A stretch of 12,327 nt of DNA from Streptomycetales bacterium (GTDB taxonomy: Bacteria > Actinomycetota > Actinomycetes > Prado026). The position numbers and the translations under genes are program-made. The stretch lies in NCBI GenBank assembly GCA_025361995.1, contig JANYIP010000316.1, forward strand, positions 1 to 12,327, in the 5' to 3' direction. Each line of letters starts with the position of its first letter. Positions within the stretch are counted from its first letter, which is position 1. The notes below the pieces were generated by a model that saw only the letters and a list, made by a program, of their open reading frames with translations, was not told the DNA's origin and ran no database searches. Shown piece after piece: positions 6,595 through 12,327 of the stretch.

Positions 6595-7335
6595 ATGTGC
6601 CACAGCGACGAGAGCTCGCCCCCGGCAGCTGCAGGGGCTGTGAGCGCAGACGTCCACGGCGAAATCGAGCTCGTTGCAGCTGACGGCAACCGCTTCGCGG
6701 CGTACGCGGCCCGGGCGGTCCACGGCACCGGCCGCGGGGTGGTGATCATGCCCGACATCCGCGGGCTGCACGGTTTCTACCGCCAGCTGGCGGTGCGCTT
6801 CGCCGAGATCGGCGTCGACGCGGTGGCCGTCGACTACTTCGGGCGGACAGCCCGGATCGGTGACCGCTCGGAGGGCTTCGAGCTCCGGGCGCACGTGGAA
6901 GCCACGACCCCTGCGGGGATCGCTGCCGACGTGGCTTCGGGAGCTGCCTACCTGCGCTCGCCGGCCGGCGGCGGTGTCACCTCGGTGTTCACGGTGGGGT
7001 TTTGCTTCGGGGGCGGGTACTCCTGGCGGCAGTCGGCCGACCAGGAGGGGCTCTGCGGCGCGATCGGCTTCTACGGTCGACCGGCGCTGGCTGCAGACGC
7101 CATCGAGTCCCTATCGGCGCCGCTGCTCATGCTCATGGGCGGCGCGGACGCCAACATCCCCGTCGGCGACGTCGAGTCGCTGGCCGCTGCGGCCGAGCAG
7201 CGCGGCGTGACGTCCGAGGTGATCGTCTACCCGGGTGCGCCGCACTCCTTCTTCGACCGGACCGCCGGGGAGAACGTGGAGGCGTCGGCGGACGCGTGGG
7301 CGCGGATCCGGGCTTTCATGGACCGGTACGCTTGA
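6595..7335 (+). CDS. Dienelactone hydrolase family protein
   Basis: This 246-residue alpha/beta hydrolase belongs to the dienelactone hydrolase family. The catalytic triad is visible: nucleophile C137 in GFCFGG (135-140), D185 in GGADANIPV, and H217 in GAPHSFFDR. The oxyanion-side strand VVIMPDIRGLHGFYRQLAVRF is also typical. Characterised members hydrolyse dienelactone in chlorocatechol degradation. Many actinobacterial paralogues have unknown carboxylic ester or lactone substrates, and no catabolic genes are nearby, so a substrate cannot be assigned. The ATG at 6595, giving MCHSDESS, is chosen because AGGAGGAG stands eight to ten bases upstream. An in-frame GTG at 6544 would add 17 residues without a ribosome binding site. 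There is no signal peptide, so it is cytoplasmic. It ends 29 bases before tRNA-Ala and is divergent from the GGDEF-EAL gene. Confidence 0.87.
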   Translation: MCHSDESSPPAAAGAVSADVHGEIELVAADGNRFAAYAARAVHGTGRGVVIMPDIRGLHGFYRQLAVRFAEIGVDAVAVDYFGRTARIGDRSEGFELRAHVEATTPAGIAADVASGAAYLRSPAGGGVTSVFTVGFCFGGGYSWRQSADQEGLCGAIGFYGRPALAADAIESLSAPLLMLMGGADANIPVGDVESLAAAAEQRGVTSEVIVYPGAPHSFFDRTAGENVEASADAWARIRAFMDRYA

Positions 7336-7361
7336 GCCCTTCGGGGCCGTGCACGGGCCCC
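7336..7361 (+). terminator. GC-rich hairpins between the hydrolase gene and tRNA-Ala
   Basis: Directly after the hydrolase stop codon are two mutually exclusive hairpins: GCCC-TTCG-GGGC (7336-7347, a UUCG tetraloop) and GGGGCC/GGCCCC (7343-7348/7356-7361) with a 7-base loop. There is no T tract, as is usual for actinobacterial terminators. They may attenuate readthrough into tRNA-Ala or serve as a processing signal; tRNA-Ala itself shows no clear promoter. Confidence 0.4.
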
Positions 7362-7364
7362 CCC

Positions 7365-7437
7365 GGGGACGTAGCTCAATTGGCAGAGCACTGCCTTTGC
7401 AAGGCAGGGGTTAGGGGTTCGATTCCCCTCGTCTCCA
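7365..7437 (+). tRNA. tRNA-Ala (anticodon TGC)
   Basis: The acceptor stem pairs GGGGACG (7365-7371) with CGTCTCC (7430-7436), including one G-T pair, with discriminator A at 7437. The anticodon stem CTGCC/GGCAG (7391-7395/7403-7407) carries the loop TTTGCAA with TGC at 7398-7400. The T arm is AGGGG-TTCGATT-CCCCT-like. No CCA is encoded. Its place before the cyclophilin gene is the usual actinobacterial arrangement. Confidence 0.96.
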
Positions 7438-7444
7438 CTCTCGA

Positions 7445-7491
7445 CTGGCTCGTGTCGGGTGTGGGCGTCCCAGCACCCACTAACGAGCCAG
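7445..7491. terminator. Long hairpin downstream of tRNA-Ala, possibly bidirectional terminator
   Basis: CTGGCTCGT (7445-7453) pairs perfectly with ACGAGCCAG (7483-7491), a 9-bp outer stem. Inside, GGGTG (7457-7461) can pair with CACCC (7474-7478), followed by TGGG with CCCA across one bulge. The structure begins eight bases after tRNA-Ala and overlaps the end of the convergent YciI-like fragment, as expected of a terminator. It lacks a T tract. Confidence 0.5.
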
Positions 7492-7587
7492 GTGCTCGGC
7501 CTGGATCCGTCCCGATGTCGCGTCGTCGTACTCGGGTGGGTCCGCTGGACGACACAGCATCACCAACTCGTACCCCTGCGGCTCCAT
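7480..7587 (-). pseudogene. Truncated YciI-like N-terminal fragment
   Basis: A 35-codon minus-strand frame reads MEPQGYELVMLCRPADPPEY and then DDATSGRIQAEHLAR before a TAG at 7482-7480. The pattern of a hydrophobic strand, an RPxDxPEY loop and an IQxxHLA helix resembles the first third of YciI-family proteins (about 90-100 residues, ferredoxin-like fold). Codon choice is G/C-rich at third positions. Nothing YciI-like follows the stop; the next bases are the hairpin and tRNA-Ala. There is no good ribosome binding site before the ATG, only a run of G. I read it as the remnant of a gene cut off beside tRNA-Ala. It could instead be a chance frame in the 251-base gap between tRNA-Ala and the cyclophilin gene, which otherwise shows no gene. 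Confidence 0.4.
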
Positions 7588-7688
7588 CCCCCGAGTCTGC
7601 CAGCGGTCGCCCCGCCGGGAAGGGCCGTGGCAAGATCGAGGGTGACACCCGCCGACAGACACCTCACCCACCTCCTCCAGGAGCCTTC

Positions 7689-8219
7689 GTGCCCGAGCAG
7701 CTCTTCGCCACCCTGCACACCAACCGTGGCGACATCCGCATCCAGCTGCACCCCGACCACGCTCCCAAGACGGTGCGCAACTTCGTCGACCTCGCCGAGG
7801 GTACGAAGGAGTGGACGCACCCCGGGACCGGGGCCAAGGCAGCGACACCGCTCTACAACGGGACGGTGTTCCACCGGGTCATCGAGGGCTTCATGATCCA
7901 GGGCGGCGATCCGCTCGGAAAGGGCACCGGCGGCCCCGGGTACCGGTTCGCCGACGAGTTCCACCCCGAGAAGACGTTCGAGCGTCCGTACCAGCTCGCG
8001 ATGGCGAACAGCGGACCGGGCACGAACGGCTCGCAGTTCTTCATCACCGTGGCGGCGACGTCCTGGCTGAACTTCAAGCACACGATCTTCGGCGAGGTGG
8101 CCGACGCGGACAGCCGCGCAGTGGTCGACGCGATCGGCACGACCGAGACCGGCCGCGGCGACGTACCGGTGGAGCCCGTGGTCATCGAGACCGTCACGAT
8201 CGAGCGCGTCGAGAGCTGA
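7689..8219 (+). CDS. ppiA: Cyclophilin-type peptidyl-prolyl cis-trans isomerase
   Basis: This 176-residue single-domain cyclophilin speeds cis-trans isomerisation of peptide bonds before proline. Motifs are FHRVIEGFMIQGGDP (61-75), MANSGPGTNGSQFFIT (105-120) and WLNFKHTIFGEV (126-137). The residues matching human cyclophilin A active-site positions are present: R63, F68, Q71, F118, W126, L127 and H131. No signal peptide or membrane segment is seen, so it is cytoplasmic. The GTG at 7689 has AGGAG at 7679-7683, five bases upstream; the frame remains open back to 7002 but overlaps the hydrolase gene and tRNA-Ala there. The rhomboid gene follows 45 bases later on the same strand. A cyclophilin at this position is the counterpart of mycobacterial ppiA, hence the symbol. 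Confidence 0.94.
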   Translation: MPEQLFATLHTNRGDIRIQLHPDHAPKTVRNFVDLAEGTKEWTHPGTGAKAATPLYNGTVFHRVIEGFMIQGGDPLGKGTGGPGYRFADEFHPEKTFERPYQLAMANSGPGTNGSQFFITVAATSWLNFKHTIFGEVADADSRAVVDAIGTTETGRGDVPVEPVVIETVTIERVES

Positions 8220-8264
8220 GACGAGCAGGTCGCAGCGAGGCAGGGGCGGTCAGGTGAGGCAGCC

Positions 8265-9185
8265 GTGAGCGAGGCGGCGCAGACGCCTGGGTCCGCGGAC
8301 TCGGCTGCCCCGGTCTGCTACCGGCACCCGACCCGTGAGACGTACATCCGCTGCGTGCGGTGCGATCGGCCGATCTGCCCGGAGTGCATGATCAGCGCGT
8401 CGGTGGGGTTCCAGTGCCCGGAGTGCGTGGCGCGGGGGCGCAAGTCGGTACGCACGACGCGCACCGTCTTCGGCGGCAAGGTGCACGAGCGGCCCGGGCT
8501 GGTGACGACGTCACTCATCGTGACCTGCGTGGCGGTCTGGCTGCTGCAGATCGCGATCCCGTCGCTCACCGGCCACTTCGAGATCTTCGGGCTGGCTGTG
8601 GCGTCGGGGCAGTGGTGGCGGCTGGTCACGGCCACGTTCCTGCACCTCAGCATCATCCACATCCTCTTCAACATGTGGGGCCTGTCGGTGCTGGGGCGTC
8701 CGCTGGAGGCGATGCTCGGCCGGGTGCGCTTCGCGACGCTGTACGCGACCTCGCTGATCGCCGGGTCGACAGCCTCGTACGTGTTCGCGAGCCCGCTGGG
8801 CGCCTCTGCGGGCGCTTCGGGGGCGATCTTCGGGCTCGCCGGTGGCCTGATCGTGGTGGCCCGGCGGATGCAGTGGGACTTCCGCTGGCTGGTCGGCATC
8901 GTGGCGCTCAACTTCCTGCTGCCGTTCGTCGTCGGCAGCATCGACTGGCACGCACACGTCGGGGGCTTCCTTGCCGGGCTGATCGTGACGGCGGCGTTCA
9001 CCTACCCGCCGAAGCCGCAGCGGGTGGCCGCGTCGGCGGCGGTCGTGGTGCTGGTGCTGGGGGCGTGCATCGGCCTCGTCACGTACCGCACGAACCAGAT
9101 CCGGGAAGACCCGACGTACGGCAGCGTGTTCCAGCTGGGCGGGACGTTCCCCGACGGTGGGGACTTCCGTCCGGACACGTTCTAG
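8265..9185 (+). CDS. Rhomboid family intramembrane serine protease with N-terminal zinc finger
   Basis: The protein is 306 residues. Residues 18-54 hold a B-box-like zinc finger with C18, H21, C30, C33, C38, C41, C51 and C54. The rhomboid domain (about 78-250) has six membrane segments and a seventh hydrophobic helix near 255-273. The catalytic dyad is S185 in GASGAIFG and H231 in AHVGGFLAG. H132 and N136 in HILFNMWG correspond to the GlpG oxyanion residues H150 and N154. Rhomboids cleave transmembrane helices within the bilayer; the substrate here is unknown. A zinc finger in front of a rhomboid domain is common in actinobacteria. The start is GTG at 8265 with AGGTGAGG about seven bases upstream. 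It is 45 bases after the cyclophilin gene, so the two are probably cotranscribed. The C-terminal 35 residues are polar. Confidence 0.93.
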   Translation: MSEAAQTPGSADSAAPVCYRHPTRETYIRCVRCDRPICPECMISASVGFQCPECVARGRKSVRTTRTVFGGKVHERPGLVTTSLIVTCVAVWLLQIAIPSLTGHFEIFGLAVASGQWWRLVTATFLHLSIIHILFNMWGLSVLGRPLEAMLGRVRFATLYATSLIAGSTASYVFASPLGASAGASGAIFGLAGGLIVVARRMQWDFRWLVGIVALNFLLPFVVGSIDWHAHVGGFLAGLIVTAAFTYPPKPQRVAASAAVVVLVLGACIGLVTYRTNQIREDPTYGSVFQLGGTFPDGGDFRPDTF

Positions 9186-9202
9186 CTCGAACGCACGCTG
9201 AG

Positions 9203-9219
9203 CTTGAACCAACTTCAAG
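9203..9219 (+). promoter_or_regulatory. Dyad overlapping the thiolase ribosome binding site
   Basis: CTTGAA (9203-9208) and TTCAAG (9214-9219) form a perfect 6-bp inverted repeat with a 5-base spacer. The right arm shares its last bases with the thiolase ribosome binding site AAGGAG (9217-9222). As DNA it could be a repressor operator; as RNA it would partly hide the ribosome binding site. I cannot assign a regulator. Confidence 0.4.
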
Positions 9220-9229
9220 GAGAGCCGCG

Positions 9230-10399
9230 ATGAGAGACGCCGTGATCGTCCAGGCCGTCCGTACGCCGGTCGGCCGTCGGGGTGGGGTGCTGGCCGGGGT
9301 GCACCCGGTGGACCTGTCCGCGACGGTGCTGCAGGCGCTGGCGGCCCGTACCGGCATCGACCCGGTGGTCGTCGACGACGTGATCTGGGGCTGCGTGTCG
9401 CAGGCGGGCGAGCAGGCGTACAACATCGGGCGCAACGCGGTCCTTGCCGCGGGCTGGCCGCAGTCGGTGCCGGGGACGACGATCGACCGGCAGTGCGGCT
9501 CGTCGCAGCAGGCGGTGGCGTTCGCGGCCGCCGGGCTGATCGCGGGCCAGTACGACGTCGTGGTCGCCGGCGGGGTCGAGGCCATGTCGCGGGTGCCGAT
9601 GGGTGTGGCCGGCACGGTCGGCGGGATGCCGTTCGGCGCGCAGCTGATGGCGCGCTACGCCGACGAGCTGGCCGAGGCCGGCACGCCCGTCTTCGACCAG
9701 GGTGTCGGCGCCGAGATGATCGCGGCCCGCTGGGGGCTGAGCCGCGAGCAGCTCGACACCTTCGCCCTCGAGTCGCACGAACGGGCGGCCGCGGCGATCG
9801 ACGGCGGGCGCTTCGTGGACCAGATCGTGCCGGTGACCCTGGCCGACGGCACCGTCGTCGACACCGACCAGGGCGTACGTCGCGGCGGCACCCTGGAGTC
9901 CCTCGGCGGCCTCAAGACGCCGTTCCGGGCCGACGGTGTGGTCACGGCGGGCTCGGCGTCGCAGATCTCGGACGGTGCCGCTGCGCTGCTCATGATGACC
10001 TCGGAGAAGGCCGCCGAGCTTGGCCTGCGCCCGCTCGCCCGGGTACACACGAGCGTGGTGGCCGGCGACGACCCGGTGATCATGCTGACCGGACCCATCC
10101 CGGCCACCGCCAAGGTGCTCGCGAAGTCGGGTCTGCGGCTGGACGAGATCGCGGTCTTCGAGGTCAACGAGGCCTTCGCGCCGGTGCCGCTGGCGTGGCT
10201 GGCCGAGACCGGCGCCGACCCGAAGGCGCTGAACGTCAACGGCGGCGCGATCGCGCTCGGGCACCCGCTGGGCGCATCAGGGGCTCGGCTGATGACAACG
10301 ATGGTGCACCAGATGGTGAGCAGCGGAGCGCGGTACGGGCTGCAGACCATGTGCGAGGGCGGCGGGATGGCGAACGCCACGATCATCGAGCGGCTGTGA
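9230..10399 (+). CDS. Acetyl-CoA C-acyltransferase (thiolase)
   Basis: The 389-residue length is standard for thiolase. The acyl-accepting cysteine is C89 in DRQCGSSQQA. The C-terminal catalytic motifs are VNEAFAPVPLAW (N313-E314), GGAIALGHPLGASGAR (H345) and CEGGGMANATIIE (C375). Thiolases either cleave 3-ketoacyl-CoA with CoA or condense two acetyl-CoA. The sequence does not decide between degradative and biosynthetic use; the AFAPVPLAW form is more often seen in degradative and steroid-type actinobacterial thiolases, which is a weak guide. The ATG at 9230 follows AAGGAG with seven bases of spacing, an excellent ribosome binding site. The frame is open upstream through the rhomboid gene, but that part is a shadow. 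It starts 44 bases after the rhomboid stop and is convergent with crgA. No other fatty-acid genes are nearby. Confidence 0.93.
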   Translation: MRDAVIVQAVRTPVGRRGGVLAGVHPVDLSATVLQALAARTGIDPVVVDDVIWGCVSQAGEQAYNIGRNAVLAAGWPQSVPGTTIDRQCGSSQQAVAFAAAGLIAGQYDVVVAGGVEAMSRVPMGVAGTVGGMPFGAQLMARYADELAEAGTPVFDQGVGAEMIAARWGLSREQLDTFALESHERAAAAIDGGRFVDQIVPVTLADGTVVDTDQGVRRGGTLESLGGLKTPFRADGVVTAGSASQISDGAAALLMMTSEKAAELGLRPLARVHTSVVAGDDPVIMLTGPIPATAKVLAKSGLRLDEIAVFEVNEAFAPVPLAWLAETGADPKALNVNGGAIALGHPLGASGARLMTTMVHQMVSSGARYGLQTMCEGGGMANATIIERL

Positions 10400-10404
10400 C
10401 GGTG

Positions 10405-10431
10405 CCGGTTGTCCACAGTGGGGACAACCGG
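10405..10431. terminator. Perfect 10-bp hairpin between thiolase and crgA
   Basis: CCGGTTGTCC (10405-10414) pairs perfectly with GGACAACCGG (10422-10431) around a 7-base loop. It sits in the 54-base gap between two convergent stop codons, so it is well placed as a bidirectional terminator. No T tract follows on either strand. The stem also contains DnaA-box-like 9-mers, so a DNA-binding role is an alternative. Confidence 0.6.
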
Positions 10432-10440
10432 TGTGGACAG
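10409..10440. other. Cluster of DnaA-box-like 9-mers
   Basis: TTGTCCACA at 10409-10417 matches the high-GC actinobacterial DnaA box exactly. TGGGGACAA at 10419-10427 (TTGTCCCCA on the minus strand) and TGTGGACAG at 10432-10440 (CTGTCCACA on the minus strand) each differ at one position, the latter at one known to tolerate C. Three sites in 32 bases outside oriC is unusual. DnaA binding is inferred from motif match only. Confidence 0.4.
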
Positions 10441-10453
10441 AACTACACGCGTG

Positions 10454-10708
10454 TTACTTCCAGCGGGTGGCGGTGACGAAGCCGGCGCCGAGCAGGCCGA
10501 AGCCGATGATCAAGTTGAGGTTCCCGATGTTCTTCATGACCGGGACGCCGTCCGGCGAGATGTAGTAGACGACGATCCAGGCGAGGCCGAGCAGGAAGAA
10601 GCCGATCATCACCGGAGCGACCCAGCGGCCGCTCATCTTGGACGCCGCGGACTGGCCCTTGGGCGGCGGTGTGAACGGCGCCTTGCGGCGGATCCGTGAC
10701 TTCGGCAC
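10454..10708 (-). CDS. crgA: Cell division protein CrgA
   Basis: The product is 84 residues: a basic, proline-containing N-terminus (MPKSRIRRKAPFTPPPKG), a first membrane segment at about 29-50, the short external loop YISPDGVPVMKNIGNLN, and a second membrane segment at about 64-81 ending ATRWK. This is the typical CrgA form. CrgA is an actinobacterial septal membrane protein that interacts with FtsZ and with septal peptidoglycan synthesis proteins and affects divisome assembly. The GTG at 10708 has GGAGGAG seven to ten bases upstream on the minus strand. It is divergent from the DUF881 gene, as in mycobacteria and Streptomyces, and convergent with the thiolase gene. Length, topology and position all agree. 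Confidence 0.94.
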   Translation of the reverse strand: MPKSRIRRKAPFTPPPKGQSAASKMSGRWVAPVMIGFFLLGLAWIVVYYISPDGVPVMKNIGNLNLIIGFGLLGAGFVTATRWK

Positions 10709-10776
10709 GACGGACGCTCCTCCTGCTGGACCTGCGCGGCCGGGACACCTCGGCGCTGTGAGTTAGCGTAGACGAG

Positions 10777-11517
10777 GTGATCGGTTCCGCGTCCTCGCGC
10801 CACCCCTGGCGGGCCGGGGTACCCGTGGTGCTGGCCCTGGCCGGGCTCCTGATGGCCACCAGCGCGGCCACCGCGCGAGGCACCGACTTGCGCTCGGACC
10901 GGCGCTCGGACCTGGCCGACCTGATCCGTGAGCAAGCGGCCAAGGCTGCGGCTGGCGCCGATGCCGTACAGGGTCTGCGCAGCGAGATCGACCAGCTGAC
11001 CGGGTCCAGCGGCGGCGACGACAGCCGGGTCACCGCGGCCCGCGCGACCGCCGACCGGCTCGCTGCGATCGCCGGGCTGACGCCGATGGTCGGGCCGGGC
11101 CTGACGGTGACCCTCAACGACTCGTCCCGCGACCCGGGTGCGCCGCTGCCGCCGGGGGTGTCGCCGGACGACCTCGTGGTGCACCAGCAGGACCTGCAGG
11201 CGGTGGTGAACGCGATGTGGGCGGGCGGCGCGCAGGGGGTCCAGGTGATGGACCAGCGGTTGCTGTCCACCAGCGCCGTACGCTGCGTCGGGAACACGCT
11301 GATCCTGCACGGCCGGGTCTACTCGCCCCCGTTCACGGTCACCGCGGTGGGTGACGTGGCGGGGATGCGGGCGGCCTTGCAGACGGCGCCGGCCATGATC
11401 ACGTACCGGGAGTGGGTGGACGTCGTCGGGCTCGGCTACGCGGTGGTCAGCCACCGCAGCACGACGCTGCCGGCCTACTCCGGCGAGCTGGACCTGACCC
11501 GAGCGACGGTCCCGTGA
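10777..11517 (+). CDS. DUF881 family protein
   Basis: This 246-residue protein has an N-terminal hydrophobic segment (about 13-34), a helical, charged region (about 40-75) and a DUF881 domain (about 95-240). The domain shows VGPGLTVTLND (105-115), DDLVVHQQDLQAVVNAMWAGGAQGVQVMDQRL (131-162) and a C-terminal Y...LDL strand. The fold lies outside the membrane if the N-terminus is an anchor. DUF881 proteins lie between crgA and pabA/trpG in many actinobacteria and are suspected to act in cell envelope or division processes, but no biochemical role is established. The GTG at 10777 has only a weak GACGAG before it. A TAGCGT sequence at 10764-10769 could be a -10 box placing transcription start at or next to the GTG. 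The stop overlaps the next start by four bases. Confidence 0.88.
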   Translation: MIGSASSRHPWRAGVPVVLALAGLLMATSAATARGTDLRSDRRSDLADLIREQAAKAAAGADAVQGLRSEIDQLTGSSGGDDSRVTAARATADRLAAIAGLTPMVGPGLTVTLNDSSRDPGAPLPPGVSPDDLVVHQQDLQAVVNAMWAGGAQGVQVMDQRLLSTSAVRCVGNTLILHGRVYSPPFTVTAVGDVAGMRAALQTAPAMITYREWVDVVGLGYAVVSHRSTTLPAYSGELDLTRATVP

Positions 11518-11702
11518 CCGGCGTCTCGCTCTATGCCGCCCTGTGGCGGCGGCTGCCCGGGCGCTGGCCGCTCAAGGTGGGGATCCTGGCGGTCGCGGCC
11601 GTCGTGATCTGCGTGCTTCTGTTCCTCGTGGTCTTCCCGTGGGTCGAGCCACGGCTGCCGTTCAACCACGTGACGGTGAACTCACCGGGTGGGGGAGGAT
11701 GA
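11514..11702 (+). CDS. Small single-pass membrane protein
   Basis: The product is 62 residues with one hydrophobic segment at about 22-42, preceded by a basic stretch (WRRLPGRWPLK) and followed by FPWVEPRLPFNHVTV and a glycine tail. The positive-inside rule puts the N-terminus in the cytoplasm. The GTG start overlaps the DUF881 stop (GTGA, 11514-11517), and the TGA at 11700-11702 is four bases before the pabA start, so all three genes are probably coupled. I recognise no named family. Similar small proteins appear to lie at this place in other actinobacteria, which is a recollection rather than a search result. Coding is supported by the overlap, the codon pattern and the clear membrane topology. 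Confidence 0.75.
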   Translation: MTGVSLYAALWRRLPGRWPLKVGILAVAAVVICVLLFLVVFPWVEPRLPFNHVTVNSPGGGG

Positions 11703-11706
11703 CCCC

Positions 11707-12327
11707 ATGGACGCATCTGTGAGCCAGATCCGGCCGCGGTCCGACGGCCTGCCGGCCCTGCGGATCCTGGTCATCGACAACTACGACTCGTTCGTGTTCA
11801 ACCTGGTGCAGTACCTGGGCCAGCTTGGCGCGGACCCGGTCGTACGTCGCAACGACGAGGTCACGGTCGAGGACGCGGAACCCTACGACGGGGTGCTGCT
11901 CTCGCCCGGGCCCGGTACGCCGGAGGGGGCGGGCATCTGCGTCGACCTCGTCACGCACGTGGCCGGGCGGATCCCGCTGCTCGGTGTCTGCCTCGGCCAT
12001 CAGGCGATCGGGGTGGCGTACGGGGCGAAGGTGACCCGCGCCCCCGAGCTGCTGCACGGCAAGACCTCGCAGGTGCACCACCAGGGCGCGGGCGTCCTCG
12101 ACGGGCTGCCCGACCCCTTCACCGCGACCCGGTACCACTCGCTCGCGGTGGACCCGTCGACCATCCCGGCTGACGTCATCGAGGTGACCGGGAGCACCGG
12201 GAGTGGCGTCGTCATGGCGATGCGGCACCGGACGCTGGACGTCGAGGGCGTGCAGTTCCACCCCGAGTCCGTGCTGACCCAGGGCGGGCACCGGATGCTC
12301 GCCAACTGGATGGTCCGCTGCGGCGAC
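11707..12327 (+). CDS. pabA: Aminodeoxychorismate/anthranilate synthase glutamine amidotransferase (3' end cut by window)
   Basis: The frame is open from the ATG at 11707 to the last base, giving 207 residues without a stop; family members are about 190-220 residues, so little is missing. It is a class I glutamine amidotransferase: nucleophile C95 in GVCLGHQ, H185 and E187 in QFHPES, plus the N-terminal ILVIDNYDSFVFNLVQYL and LSPGPGTPE motifs typical of PabA/TrpG. It releases ammonia from glutamine for the partner chorismate-aminating subunit, in folate (PabB) or tryptophan (TrpE) synthesis. The sequence does not separate the two, and one subunit may serve both. GGAGG at 11694-11698 is eight bases before the ATG. 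An earlier ATG at 11699 ends quickly at a stop. A 12-18 residue N-terminal extension precedes the usual start of the domain. Confidence 0.92.
   Translation, partial: MDASVSQIRPRSDGLPALRILVIDNYDSFVFNLVQYLGQLGADPVVRRNDEVTVEDAEPYDGVLLSPGPGTPEGAGICVDLVTHVAGRIPLLGVCLGHQAIGVAYGAKVTRAPELLHGKTSQVHHQGAGVLDGLPDPFTATRYHSLAVDPSTIPADVIEVTGSTGSGVVMAMRHRTLDVEGVQFHPESVLTQGGHRMLANWMVRCGD

Noticed and set aside
6502..6894. 131-codon N-terminal extension of the GGDEF-EAL frame
   Set aside because: It overlaps the opposite-strand hydrolase gene and precedes a natural signal-anchor start at 6501.
7376..7648. 90-codon minus-strand frame across tRNA-Ala ending VETRGIEPLTPALQRQCSAN
   Set aside because: It is the antisense shadow of tRNA-Ala; the protein-like C-terminus is produced by the tRNA sequence itself.
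7002..7688. 229-codon upstream extension of the cyclophilin frame
   Set aside because: It runs through the hydrolase gene and tRNA-Ala in another frame; the GTG at 7689 with AGGAG is the natural start.
8360..9229. 290-codon upstream extension of the thiolase frame
   Set aside because: It is an out-of-frame shadow of the rhomboid gene; thiolase length and ribosome binding site fit 9230.
9215..10264. 349-codon minus-strand frame opposite the thiolase
   Set aside because: The thiolase on the plus strand has every catalytic motif and a strong ribosome binding site; the opposite frame is His/Arg/Asp-rich low-complexity shadow.
1..12327. CRISPR arrays, insertion sequences, integrase genes or long direct repeats
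   Set aside because: None was seen on reading both strands; only short inverted repeats were found.

Overview
The window is high-GC DNA with ribosome binding sites of the GGAGG type, GTG starts, tightly packed genes and strong G/C third positions. Its backbone is the conserved actinobacterial segment downstream of gyrA: gyrA, a DUF3566 membrane protein, tRNA-Ile, a tiny DLW39-family protein, tRNA-Ala, a cyclophilin, a rhomboid protease, crgA, a DUF881 protein and pabA/trpG. This points to the phylum Actinomycetota (class Actinomycetes). I cannot name the genus from sequence alone. The region normally lies close to the chromosomal replication origin, but oriC itself is not in the window.

Layout: (1) Bases 2-1251 hold the 3' part of gyrA and, overlapping its stop codon, the DUF3566 gene. 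tRNA-Ile(GAT) follows at 1331-1404. (2) Bases 1489-4173 are a minus-strand block: a membrane-anchored GH25-like muramidase domain protein, a GAF-PAS-GGDEF diguanylate cyclase with its own strong promoter and an apparently leaderless GTG start, and a 68-residue Cys/His-rich putative zinc protein. (3) Bases 4361-4489 carry the 42-residue DLW39 protein on the plus strand. A large membrane GGDEF-EAL protein on the minus strand (4519-6501) runs convergently into it. (4) A dienelactone-hydrolase-family gene (6595-7335) is divergent from the GGDEF-EAL gene. tRNA-Ala(TGC) follows at 7365-7437, with a long hairpin and a minus-strand fragment that looks like the start of a YciI-family gene. (5) Bases 7689-10399 carry cyclophilin, rhomboid protease and thiolase genes, all on the plus strand. 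crgA is convergent to them, and a perfect 10-bp hairpin containing DnaA-box-like 9-mers lies between. (6) Bases 10777 to the window end carry DUF881, a 62-residue membrane protein and pabA/trpG, packed as one operon.

Functional reading: the backbone combines DNA topology (GyrA), cell division (CrgA), proline isomerisation, intramembrane proteolysis and folate/tryptophan precursor synthesis. Lodged between gyrA and the cyclophilin are accessory genes dominated by cyclic di-GMP turnover: one intact diguanylate cyclase and one intact cyclase/phosphodiesterase hybrid, next to a cell-wall-hydrolase-like protein. I see no CRISPR array, transposase, integrase or phage gene. The less ordinary signals are the DnaA-box cluster, the leaderless promoter, the Cys/His-rich small protein, the dyad over the thiolase ribosome binding site and the broken YciI-like gene beside tRNA-Ala.
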